64,000 bases of DNA from the NCBI GenBank assembly GCA_964247055.1, contig OZ176055.1:8060001-8124000 (forward strand), read 5' to 3'. Below the pieces are notes generated by a model. The model was not told the origin of the DNA. It made no database searches and worked only from the letters and a program-made list of their open reading frames with translations. The position numbers were made by a program, and so were the translations under genes. This DNA is from Paragordius varius. Lineage: Eukaryota; Nematomorpha. Positions 26,201 through 40,790 of the stretch are shown in pieces. Position 1 is the first letter of the stretch. Each line of letters begins with the position of its first letter.

Positions 26201-29200
26201 CCCTCGAATTTCTCAAACAATTTAAATTAACCCTTGAACAATTCGCATTGACCCTAAAAACAAATTATGTGTTTTCGGACTAATATAACTCACCATTAAT
26301 ATAAATATATCTAAATGGCATAGTTTATTTTTTTCAGTATTTTTAAATTTCAAACAAAATTTTTAGATTTGTAATCTTAAAAAACACTTGATTTATTTTA
26401 GGGTGGATTTTCGAGAGTGAATTTGAATTGTTCAAGGGTGAAATTGAATTGTAAATGGTATATTAACAATAAATATTCCTCACAGGTGATTGGAAATGTT
26501 TATTACGGGTTAAATTAATTGGAAAATGGGTAAATTTAATTACTGTAAAGGATTAAAAAAATATTTTATTTAAGGTTTTTTTGTAAATTTTAAATAAAAT
26601 CGTTAAATTAATTTCGGGATAAAATTTATAAAATACCTTTTTATCCCATCGGGGAATGTCCATGGATAATGATAAGGCAGCAGTATTTTGCTTTTTCCAT
26701 TCTTCTGTCCCAGAATTATTATGATTATTACTATTCTATTGTTGGGTAACATAACATTGCAAATTTTACAGTATGCATTTTAATGGTTGGCAATTTGCAA
26801 CACAGTATAGTAGGGCAAATTTGCAACACAGGAGTGAGTGTATGGAAAAAATAATAAAATGTATATTGAATAAAGAATTATTTCCTTTCTTTTTTTCATA
26901 CACTAACTACTTGGTTACAAAATGCTCTATTATACTGTGTGAAATAAGCAACCATTAAAATGCATATTTTAACAGCGAAAAAAATTAAAAGATAACGTAG
27001 CCTTTATTAAAATGCATATTTTGAAATTCTCTAAAAAATTGGTAGCCCAATTATAAATAAAAAAACCAAAAAGTTTAATATGAAACTCTTACCCGCCCCC
27101 AAATTAATTTTTAGCATGTTTGTGTTACGCAAAATATTTTTAAAATGGAATCAAAAGCTAGGTTCGCGCTAATATATGAAATATTTGAACCCAGAATTTG
27201 GGTTTCAAAATTTATCATCAAATTTTTCCATTTGTTAATGAGCGCCCTCCAAAAAATATAATTCTCTAAATAAAAAAACTTAAATTACCGTATTTTGATG
27301 TTTAGTAGATGAACCTATTTTCTTTAAAGGTGATGAGGTTAGGCTTGAGGTATCAGAGCTGGTATCACCATAATTTCCACTAAAGGGAAAAATTAAATAT
27401 ATAAAAACATAAAAAGTAATATAAAATAATATACATTTTTTCGTGAAATAAACCATATTTTATATTATTCTTAATTTTATCTTATAAACTTGTAATAATG
27501 ACTAAAATTGTGAAATCTAAACTCGAATATGTTATTAATGTGCAACATATCTATTCCTTATTTCACAAATCGAAAAATAGGTTATCTTTTTCAAAAAATA
27601 TATAATTTTATTTATAAAAAATATTCCTTTTTTAAATTTTTTAACTTACTGTAACTTTGTGGAAAATTCATTTTGATCATCGTAGGATATGTTTTCATCA
27701 AGTATAAGACCAAATGCATGGGCAGTAGGAATATGTTTAAATGTTTTAACCAAATTTAATGGCTATAAAGGACAAAAATAAAAATTACGAAAAAAATTCA
27801 TAGTTAAAAATGATGCAATAAAACTATATTATTAATTATGGGAGTCTTTTTTAATTATTAACAGAGAAAAAATCTATATATTAAAAAAATAATTTTCATT
27901 TTTCAGCCTAAATTATAACGCATTCAGATTTATTCAAACATATATTTTAATTTTTTCTCTTTAATCAAATTAAATACCCATAAAAGGAATAATATGGCTC
28001 TTTACTAAAATTTAAAAGGCAAATCAATATTTATACAAAGTAATATAGGGTTTAAAACTTTCATGGAAAAATTGAGTCACCATTTTAAACCATTAGCCTG
28101 ACAAAATATGTAAAAAGTTAATTTTATGGAAATTTCTAAACTCAATACTTTGTGAAATGAAAAAATAATTTTGATGAATTAGTATGGAAATTACATATAT
28201 ATTTTAATATTTTTTACAAAAATATAATAAATTATATAATTTTGAGTTATATAATGTTATGTGTTGAAAATTCATTATTTGGGGTATTTCTATATCCCAG
28301 AGCCATTTGAAATTTGAATAGCTTAAAAAGTATTTAAAAGCCGAATTTAATAATATAGTTTCGTTAGTCTTTTGGAAACATTGTGAAAAAAATTTTTCTA
28401 ATGCAAAATTGTAAAAAATCCTCATCTCAAACATTTTTTTCCATAAATTTTTTTGAATCGCTAATGGAACAGGCACAAATGAATGTATTTTATGGTTAAA
28501 AAATGTAAACACTTAACTTTAAAAAGGTTTCAACTTGATATATTTTGATTTTAATATCAGCTGTTTGTTTCAATCGTGCTTTAGAGCTGTCCCAATTTTA
28601 TCTAGAAGTAATAAAACTGTAAAAATATAAGCTTTTTTATCTAATACATGACAACAATGTTTGATAATCAAATTTTAAGTAAAATAAAGTTCAATACTGT
28701 AATTTATTTACTAAATTAGGCTCTGGGATATAAAATTACCCCAAAATGTAAACTAGGGCAAAAAAGGGAAAAAGTATTGAAGTGTTAAAAGACATTTTCA
28801 TCACAAATTATATAGCTGTTTCCAAATACAAAAACCTTCAATATATACCATTTACAATTTAAGTTTACGCTCGAACAATTCAAATTCACCCTTAAATAAA
28901 TTATATGTTTTTTAAGATCAAATAATACCTATATTTTTATATATTTTTAAAATCAAAATAATACTAAATAATAAACTACGCCGTAAAGCTACATTTCAAA
29001 TTAATGGTGAGTATATTAGTTCGAAACACATAATTTATTTTTAGGGTAAATTTAAATTGTTCAAAAGTGAAATTGAATCGTTCAAGAGTAAATTTGAATT
29101 GTAATGGTATATTATATTTACAACAACAAAAATTATCAATCATCCTTTAGTTTCAATATTTTAAAATTCGCTTAATTTATTTATTTTGGGATAAAATTTA

Positions 29201-31703
29201 CCTGTACAGGTTCATTGTGGTAAAAAGCATCCATCATATGATATAAAAATGCCAATTCACAAGACAAACAAAATTCGCCCTCACATAAATGATTTAGTAT
29301 GTGGGAACGGAAAGGTTGAATAAAATATAGCATCTATCAATTAAAAAAAAGTAGTTTTTAATTATTTCATTCAGATGAATACAATTTTTTTATTATTTAA
29401 AACTTTTTTTTAATTTTGACACTCACTAAGCTAAAAAAAATAGGTTACTTGTTAAAAAAATATATTTGGAATTTCGCTTATAGCCCAAAATGATTTCGAA
29501 ATTTTATTATTTAATAAAAAAATTAATAATATAATTTCGTCAAATTATCAAAAAATGCAGTTTATATTTTAGTATTTTATAAATTAGTTTTTTTGATTAA
29601 AATTAAATTTACTTGAAGTACGGCATTTATATACGTGTTCTGTGAACCCGATAAAAGTGTAGGGAAATGTGTAGGATTATAATCATGGTAATTAATTTTA
29701 TCCTTGAAAGACGTATTCTTCAAATATTGCTAAATCCATATGTTATAATGTAAAAAATAAAAGTTATTTCACAAAATCCTAACTAATCGAAACATTTGAA
29801 AATATCCAGAAACCTAAAGTTTTAACTAAATTTTGTTCATTACGTAATATTTTTTTTTCAAAAAAAAATCGTATAAAATATTTTAGGAATAATAAAATAT
29901 ACCTTTCCATATATTTGAGGCACTAAAATCAATGATTCACTTGCATTTTTATTGTAATTATTATCAAAATTTTCAGGAGGATTATTATTGTCGAAGTGTA
30001 TATCCTCATTTGGAAACAAAGAAGTTTGACTATCAAAAAGTTTTGTTTAAAAAAAATAAATCAAAAAAATTTAATTTTTATCTGGTAATATGAAAAAAAA
30101 TTATCATACATTTCTTTAGCTGCTTTCAGGGGATCGTAATATTTTGGTGCGGAAGGATATATTTTGGCATATTCTGATATGTAACTTAGGTCTGTACATC
30201 TATGAAAATATAAATTATAACAAAATTTGTTCATGTTTGAATGAATCTTCAAAAAAAAGCATATATACCTGGAAAAAATATTTTTTTGTCTATTGATTAT
30301 TTAACATTCGAAAAACTATAAAAAAATGATACATTTAATTTTTGAAAAAAAATGTTAGTAAAATAATAATAGATAAATCCTGCTTTTATAGATTGCAAAT
30401 ATGCAAATTATAATTAAAAATATAATTAAATTTTTTAACTAATAAATTATTTAACTTTAATTGCTTATGAAGTAATTCAGGATCGTAGGGTAAACCATTA
30501 GGAATGTGTTGGGGTGAGGCTGGAACATACCCCACAAAATGCGACATTTTCATATTTTCTATCACATCAGCTGATATAGGGAGCACATTTCTGCACATCA
30601 TTAATATTATGCAATTATTAATTTAACATTTCTTAAATATTAATAAAAAACCTTTAATAAATGCAAAAATTCAAAAATTTAATATTTATTATTCGCAAAC
30701 ATTTTAATAAAATTATTTTTAAAAATGCTTTTTGGATTTTATCTCATAAAAGCAAATTTTAGTGTTTTATATATATATATATATATCCTTAAAAATATTT
30801 GACAAATGGTTATTTAAATTTTAATAATAAAAAACTATTATGTTACCCCTCCCGTTCCCACTTAATATATATCGATGATAAACTCTTTAACACAAATTGT
30901 CTTTTTAGGAGCTAATTTAATTGAATAATTTAACATATTTAAAGATTTATGGTAGACCGATCAAATTTTTGTATAAATTTCAATGGCCAATCTGAAGCTA
31001 GCGGGTAGGGATTTATTAATTTTTCCACGCAGTTAAATTCATTGCTATTCTCACCCAATGCTGTAATGAGAGGTTTCGTAAAATCATCAATATCTAATTA
31101 ACAGAACGTAATAAAATACCATTTAAAGTTCAAATTGACCTTAAACAATTCAAATATACCCTTGAATAATTCAAATTCACCCTTGAATAATTCAAATTCA
31201 CCCTTAAACAATTCAATATCACCCTTGAATAAATTATGTGATTATCAAGATAAAAAATACCTTTATTTTTTATATTTAAAAATGAAATTTCGTTTAAAAT
31301 TAACCTAATAATGAAAAAATAAGAAACTATGCCATAAGAATATATTTCTTATTAATGATGAGTTATATTAGCCCGAAAACACATAATTTATTTTTATGAT
31401 GTATTAAATTCAAGGGTGTATTTGAATTGTAAATGGTATATATTAAATATATAAATTATAAATTAAATTTTTACTTTGACGTTTACCCGAAGCTTTTACT
31501 GAATCTTAACTTATGCCATAAAATATTTTTGGCTAGAATATGATTATTTAAACCTGCAAATTCGAAGAAAAAAAATATTTTATTTTTTTATTAATGACAC
31601 CAAAATTTAATAAAAATAGACATCTGATTTTGAAATCAAAAGTTAACAAAAATTTGCTGTCAAAATGTAATATATATCATTTTAGTGTATCTTAATTGTA
31701 TTT

Positions 31704-31748
<45 letters not shown>

Positions 31749-34189
31749 TTGTTTGCTACCCATTTTAGCGATTAATAAAATATGCGAAATATTTGGTATT
31801 GAGATGACATTTTTTAAAATGCTTACATTTTTAAATAGGGGTAATGAGCCTAAAATGCCAAATAAACATCTATAAATTTGACTCAATATCATAGTAAGTT
31901 ATTTATATTTAAAATTGCTCAGGGATAAAAAAAACTTAACAAAAGGTAATAAAGTATTAGATTATTGACATATATAGAATTGAAAATTAAAAATAATATC
32001 AATTAAACAATTTCAAATAAATAAAAGTAAAAACACTATTTATAAAAAAATAAAATGTGTGGATAACTTAATGTGGGTAAATCTGTAGCAAGGTCCGGAA
32101 ATTCGGTTGGAAAACTGAGAATATTGAAATGCATTTCATTCGTTTCAGTCATGACTGCGTTTTTATCAGTTCGATAGATTTGAACTCCACCTATCAATAC
32201 GAAAAAAAAGTTAAAAAAATTAAATAATTATTACAATATTACAAAGTTATCAATTTTATAAATTTCTACAAAACGAAAAGATATAATAAAAAATGAAAGG
32301 TACGAAAAATACGGTTATAGTATAAAATATATTTGGCTTTTGATTTTACGTTTTTGTCTTTAAAATTAAATTTTTTTAGAAATATAAAAATTATATTATC
32401 ATACCTAACGCATCGCCCAATGCAAAAAATTTATTGTTTCCAGCAACATCCATACAAACAATTTGACCATGCTGAAAATTATAAATTATGCTACTGAGAT
32501 GTTGATTTGCTTGAACATCAAACAGTTGATAACCACCATCCTAGGGCCCCAAAAAATATTTCTTTCAGATATTAATAAAAATGAATTATATATTTTGAAT
32601 TTTTTTTGGAATTTTAATACAAAGGATTATATTTTATTTTAAGTTTTTTGTTAAAATATTGTAATAAATATAGTATCTATATATGTACCAATACATTCTG
32701 TTTTCGTTTTCTTAATACAGTTAAAATTTATTAATTCGAAACTCAAATAAACAATTATATAGCTAAAATTTCATAGAAAATATTTTATTTATTATATATC
32801 TTTATATATATAATAATTTAAGGAATAAAAAGTTTAATATAACTTTAACGATTTCCCATTAATTTAATCAAAGATTTTTAACTTAAAGGAGACCTTACTA
32901 ATTTATTGTTTATTTTATTTATAAAATCTAGATGACCAGCTAAACTACAATAATATTTGAATTAAGAAAACATTAAGGATTAATTAAAATAAAAAATCAA
33001 TACATTTGTAATGGCTATCATACGTTCAGTGTACGTTTTTATGAATCGAACAGCGCATGGCATCAAATTAAGTTGGATTGGGGTTAAACTTTGTTCACTT
33101 CGCACATCATATTTCTTGATAAATCTCTCCGATAAAATATTGTCGTTTCTAAGAGATTTTTACCAAAAATAAACTATTAAATGAAGTTTTTTTGGCAATA
33201 AAATGTTATGTTACAAAAACAGTCATATATATTTAGAGACCAAAAAATTATTTTATAAAGAAAACCATAATTTTTCAACTGTAATTTTTTAATATATATT
33301 ATCGTTTTGGTTTAAATAAGGTATAGCTTTTAAATGGGCAACATATGAAAAAAGTTAATTGGTTATTTTTAAAAAAATTGTCTCTTAGCTTTTACGTTTT
33401 GTCTTTATAATGTTAATTTTTATTTTAAAATATATTTAGTAATAATTGTAAAAGTAAACCTTTTAAAAGCACCACAACATATTATAATATAGTGGGAGAT
33501 ATCAATATCGACAATATAATTTTGTTTTGAATCAAATTCCCGTAATCGTTTTAATTGAAAGTCTCTCAAACAAATCTAAAAAGCAATAATAAAGGCAAAA
33601 AATACTTTTCCACCATGTGCAGTGGCTATATGTAAATCCGTTGCTTTTATTAATTCACAGCATGTGTATTCTGATATTTTTTCCTAACAAAAATTAAAAT
33701 GAAATTTAAAACTTCGCGTTTTATGTACTTTATATTTGAAATATTTAACACGACAAACTTTGGTTTGGATCCACCAATAACAATTTGATAATCCGTAATG
33801 TTAATAAAACAAAACGCTTCAAATATATTGGAAAGACTATTATGGATTATCAAATAAAAACTCATAATTGGTTTTTGGAAGACCGCCTCTTGTATATATT
33901 CTGATGGATGTTTTGCTCAAAATAAACAAAAACAATGGATTCATACAGATAGCTAATACAGGAAAATCCTTAAAAGTTTGAAATGATGTGTATCTGATAA
34001 AGGTTGGCCCGTAAAATGAACTTACATGTCCCTAAAATGAATTTAAAATAAAAATACATTCAAATTTCCCGTCCATAATAAATCCTGATATCGATCAAAC
34101 TTCAAGCAAGTTATTGGATAAGTTTCCACATCTTGAACATATTGTAAAAATTCGTATTCAGGAAAATTATTATCGTAAAATCTGATCAT
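20300..34189 (-). CDS. PAN2: PAN2, catalytic subunit of the PAN2-PAN3 poly(A) deadenylase
   Basis: Trims mRNA poly(A) tails in the cytoplasm together with PAN3. Twenty-nine exons join in phase to 1256 codons (human PAN2 about 1200): 34058-34189, 33862-34031, 33713-33836, 33606-33683, 33460-33575, 33004-33148, 32405-32540, 32068-32190, 30958-31093, 30456-30590, 30110-30199, 29903-30029, 29613-29729, 29202-29333, 27650-27762, 27289-27379, 26637-26735, 25542-25618, 25286-25425, 24253-24371, 23672-23902, 23190-23259, 23016-23119, 22779-22932, 22601-22713, 21505-21754, 20988-21172, 20728-20821, 20300-20469. An N-terminal WD40 propeller (LLWTGN) is followed by the PAN3-binding linker (SDWP, VGYVP), a UCH-like pseudoprotease (LYFIQPFRSHILNHLC) and a DEDDh exonuclease. 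All catalytic residues are present: D1016 and E1018 in ALDAEF, D1162 in HNLTKDF, H1209 and D1214 in THDSVEDA. The segment before SHLVDIMW is shorter than in human PAN2. The ATG at 34189 follows a possible acceptor at 34224, so an upstream exon cannot be excluded. Confidence 0.95.
22185..22471. repeat. MITE family A copy 1, PAN2 intron 25
   Basis: Termini ATACCATTTA and TAAATGGTAT. Subterminal 21-nt units (core CAAATTCACCC) occur on the left, inverted on the right. Internal GGACTAATATAACTCATTA is shared with the other copies. Confidence 0.85.
23916..24199. repeat. MITE family B copy 2, PAN2 intron 20
   Basis: Begins CAGTAAAAATTGAAATTATA with TACGGACAAAA. The right end is GTCCGTATAATTTCAATTTT, and the last few bases have eroded. 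It starts 13 nt from the splice acceptor of exon 21. Confidence 0.85.
24453..24721. repeat. MITE family B copy 3, PAN2 intron 19
   Basis: CAGTAAAAATTGAATG at the left and the inverted TTTAACTTTTACTG at the right, followed by TA. It is separated from a family A copy by only about 35 bp. Confidence 0.8.
24757..25154. repeat. MITE family A copy 2 with expanded arm, PAN2 intron 19
   Basis: ATACCATTTACAGG at the left, GTAAATGGTAT at the right, TA on both sides. The right arm (25017-25145) is a head-to-tail array of about six units of 21 nt (AAGGGTGAATTTGAATTGTT plus one base). The left arm has about three to four. Confidence 0.9.
25735..25774. repeat. Solo end of MITE family E
   Basis: GTGAAATAAGCAACCACTAA followed by AATGCATACTG matches the right terminus of the element at 26772-26966, so this is a truncated copy in PAN2 intron 17. 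Confidence 0.6.
26179..26461. repeat. MITE family A copy 3, PAN2 intron 17
   Basis: Left end TACCATTTACAATCC, right end TTGTAAATGGTAT, with subterminal CAAATTCACCC units and the conserved centre GGACTAATATAACTCACCA. Confidence 0.85.
26772..26966. repeat. MITE family E, PAN2 intron 16
   Basis: Inverted termini TATGCATTTTAATGGTTG and CAACCATTAAAATGCATA, about 195 bp. The inner arms share an ACACAGTATA(A/G)TAG motif. No coding capacity. Confidence 0.8.
28845..29110. repeat. MITE family A copy 4, PAN2 intron 14
   Basis: ATACCATTTACAATTTAAG at the left and TGTAATGGTAT at the right, with subterminal CAAATTCACCC units and their inverted copies. The centre is inverted relative to copies 1-3. Confidence 0.8.
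31116..31439. repeat. MITE family A copy 5, PAN2 intron 8
   Basis: ATACCATTTAAAGTTC start and ATTGTAAATGGTAT end. The left arm carries about four 21-nt units and the right arm about one, showing unequal unit numbers in the two arms. Centre inverted relative to copies 1-3. Confidence 0.85.
33225..33424. repeat. Eroded MITE family B copy, PAN2 intron 5
   Basis: The right end TACGTTTTGTCTTTATAATG and the internal pattern of paired AT-rich arms resemble family B. The left CAGT end is not recognisable. Confidence 0.45.
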
Positions 34190-34285
34190 TATTCCCCTTT
34201 TTGTATCACATGTTTCACATTGCTAAAATTTAAATATTTGAAATTTTAAATTAAATAGAGCATTTTAATGTCTATTCATTGAGAT

Positions 34286-34726
34286 CAGGGGTGTCCAATA
34301 CAATGGCCTCGCGTGCCGCATTTTCGCTTAAAACTACCCAAAAATATCGTAAATGAACTTTAATGAATGATTAATATGTTATAATTGTCGGATTAAAAAG
34401 ATATTAACGCCGAACTCAATGTAATTTTTTGGCAAAATTCAAATGACATATTCAGTTTTGCCTATTTATTTTTTTTTAATAAAAATCTATTTACGTTTAC
34501 GGTTTTATCTAAAAATATGAATGATGGTGTTTACTTTAAAGATTTCTTAGTATTTTACGGAATCTAATCAAAAGATATGTGATATATAAATATTTAACTC
34601 TATCGAACATTATTTTTGTCAAATAATATGGATAGAATTTTGAAAAACCTATCATAATAATTATGTTTTTTTATATTTTGGTTTCATTCCAATTTAATTA
34701 CGAGGATGGCCTGTTGGACACTTTTG
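34286..34726. repeat. hAT-type MITE upstream of PAN2
   Basis: Left end CAGGGGTGTCCAATACAATG, right end CCTGTTGGACACTTTTG. Flanking octamers ATTGAGAT (34278-34285) and ATTTAGAT (34727-34734) match at 7 of 8, the target-duplication length of hAT elements. No transposase. Similar hAT-like left ends without partners occur near 35132 and 61221. Confidence 0.75.
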
Positions 34727-35333
34727 ATTTAGATATTAAATATAATATGTTTAGTCGATATAAAAAAATTAATATTAATATAGTGTCTCCAATTAAATTA
34801 TTTTATGGATATATAGGCCTATCAAAAAATGGCTCAAATATTTAACTTCAAATCAATCCAAATAAAAAATATTAACTTGCTTAAAGTGTAAAATCCAAAT
34901 TAACATTTTTGTTATATTATGACCTTGCCTGATCGTTTTTTACCTAGGTTTCAAGTATTTATAACCATTCAAATAAATATATATCGGGTGTTTTATTACA
35001 TTCTATAAAATTGGTCATCAGCTCATGACGTATTTTGATATTTTTTAGGACACAGTTTTAATATTTTTTCAAAATCATATTATACCTATTCAGGCAACGA
35101 AATCTCTAATCTACCTTGCTTATATATCTCTAGGGGTGGCCAACACGCATTTTTCCAAATTTCTGTAGCCCGTGAGTAATTTTAAATAAAAAATTTTACG
35201 AAGTCCAAATATTATTTTTTTAAACATATTTTCTGAATAAATCCTCCCGAACTCGACAGTGAACTAGCCAAAATGGTAAAATAATTAGTAGTTTTTAATG
35301 TATTATGTTTAAAATTTATATAATATTAGTCAA
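34727..35333. other. Spacer between hAT MITE and LINE
   Basis: AT-rich. An isolated GGGGTGGCCAAC motif at about 35135 resembles a lone hAT terminus. Nothing else recognised. Confidence 0.5.
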
Positions 35334-36990
35334 CCTTTATCAATCTTTAAGGGTTTTTTCTCCCAACAAGGAGGTAACCCTTCGGATAGATTTACGCCAT
35401 GAGCATCGGTCCTGTACATCATCAATTTTGAGGTTTAAAATAGCCAGATCGTTTTCCACAATAGAAAGCCAACTTTGTAATGGACGTCCTTTACGATTTC
35501 GCAAACTTGTAGAAAAATTGACCATGCGGTATAGCCAACTTTCATGTGGGCGTCGGTGAACATGTCCCGCGAATCTCAGACGATTTGTGCGCAAACAGTC
35601 GATAACTGGAGTCATTTGTAGGACAGTATATGGGTCAAATTTATTATAGTGGGTTTGTTGCATAAAGTATAGTTTTTAGAATTCTGTTTTCCGCTTGTAA
35701 CTTTAGTGAATTTGTTTTGGTTAAAGCCATAGCTTCTGTTGCGTAAATTAGAACGGGTCGTATGGTGGTGGTGTACATAGTCGATTTGGATTTGAATGAG
35801 ATGTATTTATTGTTTATAATACTTTTGAGTTGGTGGTATTTTGACCAGGCGTTTTTTATACGGTTATTGATGGTTGGTTCACGGCCCCCACCAGCGCTTA
35901 TAATGTCACCTAAATATGTGAAACTTTGTACTGTTTCAAAAGGTTCTTCATTACGTACACTTTGTGGAGGCTTAGTTGGGTTGGGCGTGGTGCAATTGCT
36001 GCATATAAAATCGCGATGTAATTTTAGCGATTTCAACTGAGAGCATTTTTTGTGGACCCATTTTTTACATTTGAGGCATTGGATTGCGTTGGTTTTGACT
36101 TCTTTATTACATATTGAGCAGGGCCATTTAATGGGATTGTATTTATTATTATCGTTCATTAATTTTGTTTTGGATACATTTACCTTAAGTCCAAATATCT
36201 CTAGCTGTTCTTTCCACCTCGAAAGATTTGTCTTTAATTGCACTTCACTGTTTGCCATTAATACCAAGTCGTCGGCGTAAAGGATGTTGTATGGTAAGCC
36301 TTGCTCTAAGGGTTTAGAGATTTCATCCATAATAGTTATAAACAAGAACGGGCTTAAGAGCGAGCCTTGATGCAGCCCGGAGTTAATTGAGAGTGAGTCG
36401 GAGTGCCCTACGCTTGTCGCCACCTGAGCTTTGCACTCGGTATATAATGCCATTATTGATTCAACCATCCATTCGTCAATGCCTTTGTTTCGTAGGGCCC
36501 ATGGGATTAAAGTTCGGGGTACCGAATCAAATGCCTTTTCGAGGTCGATAAAGGCATAAAATAAGGGGCTATTTCGAAGGTGTGCTTGTTGAAGTTGTCT
36601 TAAGATGAAAATGGCGTCTGTGGTTCCTTTGTTGGGTAAGAAACCACACTGCATTTCATTTATATCTATCCTATCTTTTAGCTTATTTAATAGAATAAGT
36701 TCAAAAAGTTTCATACCATGTTCGAGTAATTTTATTGGGCGATAGGAGTCAGGGTTAAGTCTGTCTCCTTTGCCCTTATATAGGGGTATTATTAAGCTAT
36801 TGTTCCATTCGTTTGGAGTTATATTATCGTTAATTATACTATTAAATATATTACACAGTATCGGTGTGCTTAGTTTTGAATCCAAGGCGCTGATCATTTC
36901 TACAGTAAATTCAGAGGGACCGGAGGCTTTATTCCTTTTCATGTAACGAATTCCTTTTTCAATATCAATTTCCTATATAATATTAGTCAA
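35317..36990. repeat. 17-bp target-site duplication of a LINE
   Basis: TATATAATATTAGTCAA is present exactly at 35317-35333 and 36974-36990, bounding the LINE insertion. Confidence 0.95.
35334..36973 (-). mobile_element. 5'-truncated non-LTR retrotransposon (RTE/CR1-like LINE)
   Basis: The insert keeps only reverse transcriptase and C terminus; the endonuclease is lost by 5' truncation at 36973. RT motifs in order: NKASGPSEF, LYKGKGD, FIDLEKAFDSVPR (catalytic Asp), LHQGSLLSPFLF and LYADDLVLMANS (catalytic DD). A C4HC3 PHD-like finger follows (CSIC...CLKC...WVHKKC...FICSNC), then ATEAMAL and, after one frameshift at about 35650, the NRLRFAGHVHRRP tail common to LINE proteins of this type. The 3' UTR is only a few bases (stop at 35340-35342). 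No poly(A) tail is visible. Exact target duplications and few breaks suggest a fairly young insertion. Confidence 0.9.
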
Positions 36991-37443
36991 TACTCATATT
37001 TGCGAATGATGCCCGCAAAGCGATTTTTTTAATAGATTATATCAATTTACCAAGGCGAAACCAATAAATTTTTTATAAACTGTCTATTAACAAAAAATAA
37101 TATACTGCCTTAAATAAAAATGACAGAACCTACAAGAATCTTATATTTTTTTAAAAAATATCCCTAACATTGGTTCGGCATAAAATATGCTCAAAATTTA
37201 TTATGCATGAAATATGTACATGAAACTGATTAATTTTACAAATAGCGTACATGGATATTTATTTTTTTTGTCCAGGAATAAGTAATGCTCTTTATAAGCA
37301 TAGTAGTATTGTATTTGCAAAATAATTTGTCATAATTACAAAGTACAAACGGGTTATAAAAAGGTTTCATTTAACATTGCATTTATATATAAATTTAGGC
37401 ACAACATATCTAATCAAATATTCATAATTTATTATTGTATATA
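36991..37443. other. Spacer downstream of thymidylate synthase
   Basis: AT-rich. It presumably includes the TYMS 3' UTR. No repeat recognised. Confidence 0.5.
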
Positions 37444-39676
<2,233 letters not shown>

Positions 39677-40568
39677 GGCGCCAAATATACCGAATCAAAA
39701 AGAGCATTTTAGTTGTAACTTTGATTTGCAAGAAAGAAACTTTTATACTGTTTTGCAATATTTTTTCGAAGTCACACCTTATCTAACACTTAAACTCATT
39801 ATCTTTTAACCTTTCTGTGGTTTATTGAATAATATTGTCTTAATTAAAAAGTTGTAAAAATCTATTGATATAAAGGGTGTTTTTCCAATTTTATATCATT
39901 TGTGTAATTAACACTTGGATGCAACACACTCATTTTAGTCCTTCGATTCAAATTGGGGTAGTTGGATACCCCAGGCATGTTTAAAATCAAATACTTTAAA
40001 AAGTATGGAAGCAATCAAAACCATGGCAAAATTTTGCACTTATATAACATTAATAAAGCGAAATATATAAAAAATTTTATTCAAAAATACTTGATATTAC
40101 TTATTTTAAGCTAAAACCGAAAGGTAAAAATTTCATCAACATAACATGTGTCAAATTGTAAAATTAAAAAATAATACAAAATAAACCGCTTTTTCTATTT
40201 CTATCAATTTTAAATGTAATTTATTTAAAAAATTAGCTTTAGTTTTACCCTTAAAATTAAATGAAGAGGTTATTTTGTAAAAATTTTGTAAAATAAAAAT
40301 GGCGTCGAAGTAGTTTGAGATGGAACTTTTTTTTCAAAACAAAATTTTATCAAGCGATTTTGGCATATTTATATAATTTTTATCAGGATAGAAGCATAAA
40401 TTTAAAATGGGACCGTTTTCTTCAATACTTTTTAAAAAATATTAATTTAAATTTAGTCTGGGGTATTTAGATACCCCAATTTAAATCGAATTGTTAAAAA
40501 AGCCTTTATATCTACAGTTTTATCATTTCTACATCTACCCGAAATAATTTATAATTTTATTGATTATA
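39677..40568. other. Spacer upstream of thymidylate synthase
   Basis: AT-rich with two GGGGTA(G/T)TTxGATACCCCA stretches near 39955 and 40462. No gene recognised. The TYMS promoter should lie here, but I see no clear core element. Confidence 0.5.
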
Positions 40569-40790
40569 CAATCATAGCCTTTATTTTATCAAAAATTTAT
40601 TTTTTTGTTAAATGGGTATAAATATTTGGTAAAGAATGGAAAAACGTGAGCTCTATGGTAATTCTTATACTTTTTTGATGAATATATATTTTTAATATCA
40701 TAAGCTCTTGTTCTTCCATTATTTAATAAATATATATACCCATTTAATGAAAAAAAATAAATTTTTGATAAAATAAAGGATACATGACGG
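40569..40790. repeat. Foldback MITE family C copy 2
   Basis: CAATCATAGCCTTTATTTTA at the left, ATAAAGGATACATGACGG at the right, TA on both sides. Same hairpin architecture and inner GGGTATAAATATTTGGTAAAG as the copy at 14781-15006. Confidence 0.9.

Noticed and set aside
35762-36280. Plus-strand open frames over the LINE
   Set aside because: Shadows of the minus-strand reverse transcriptase frame.
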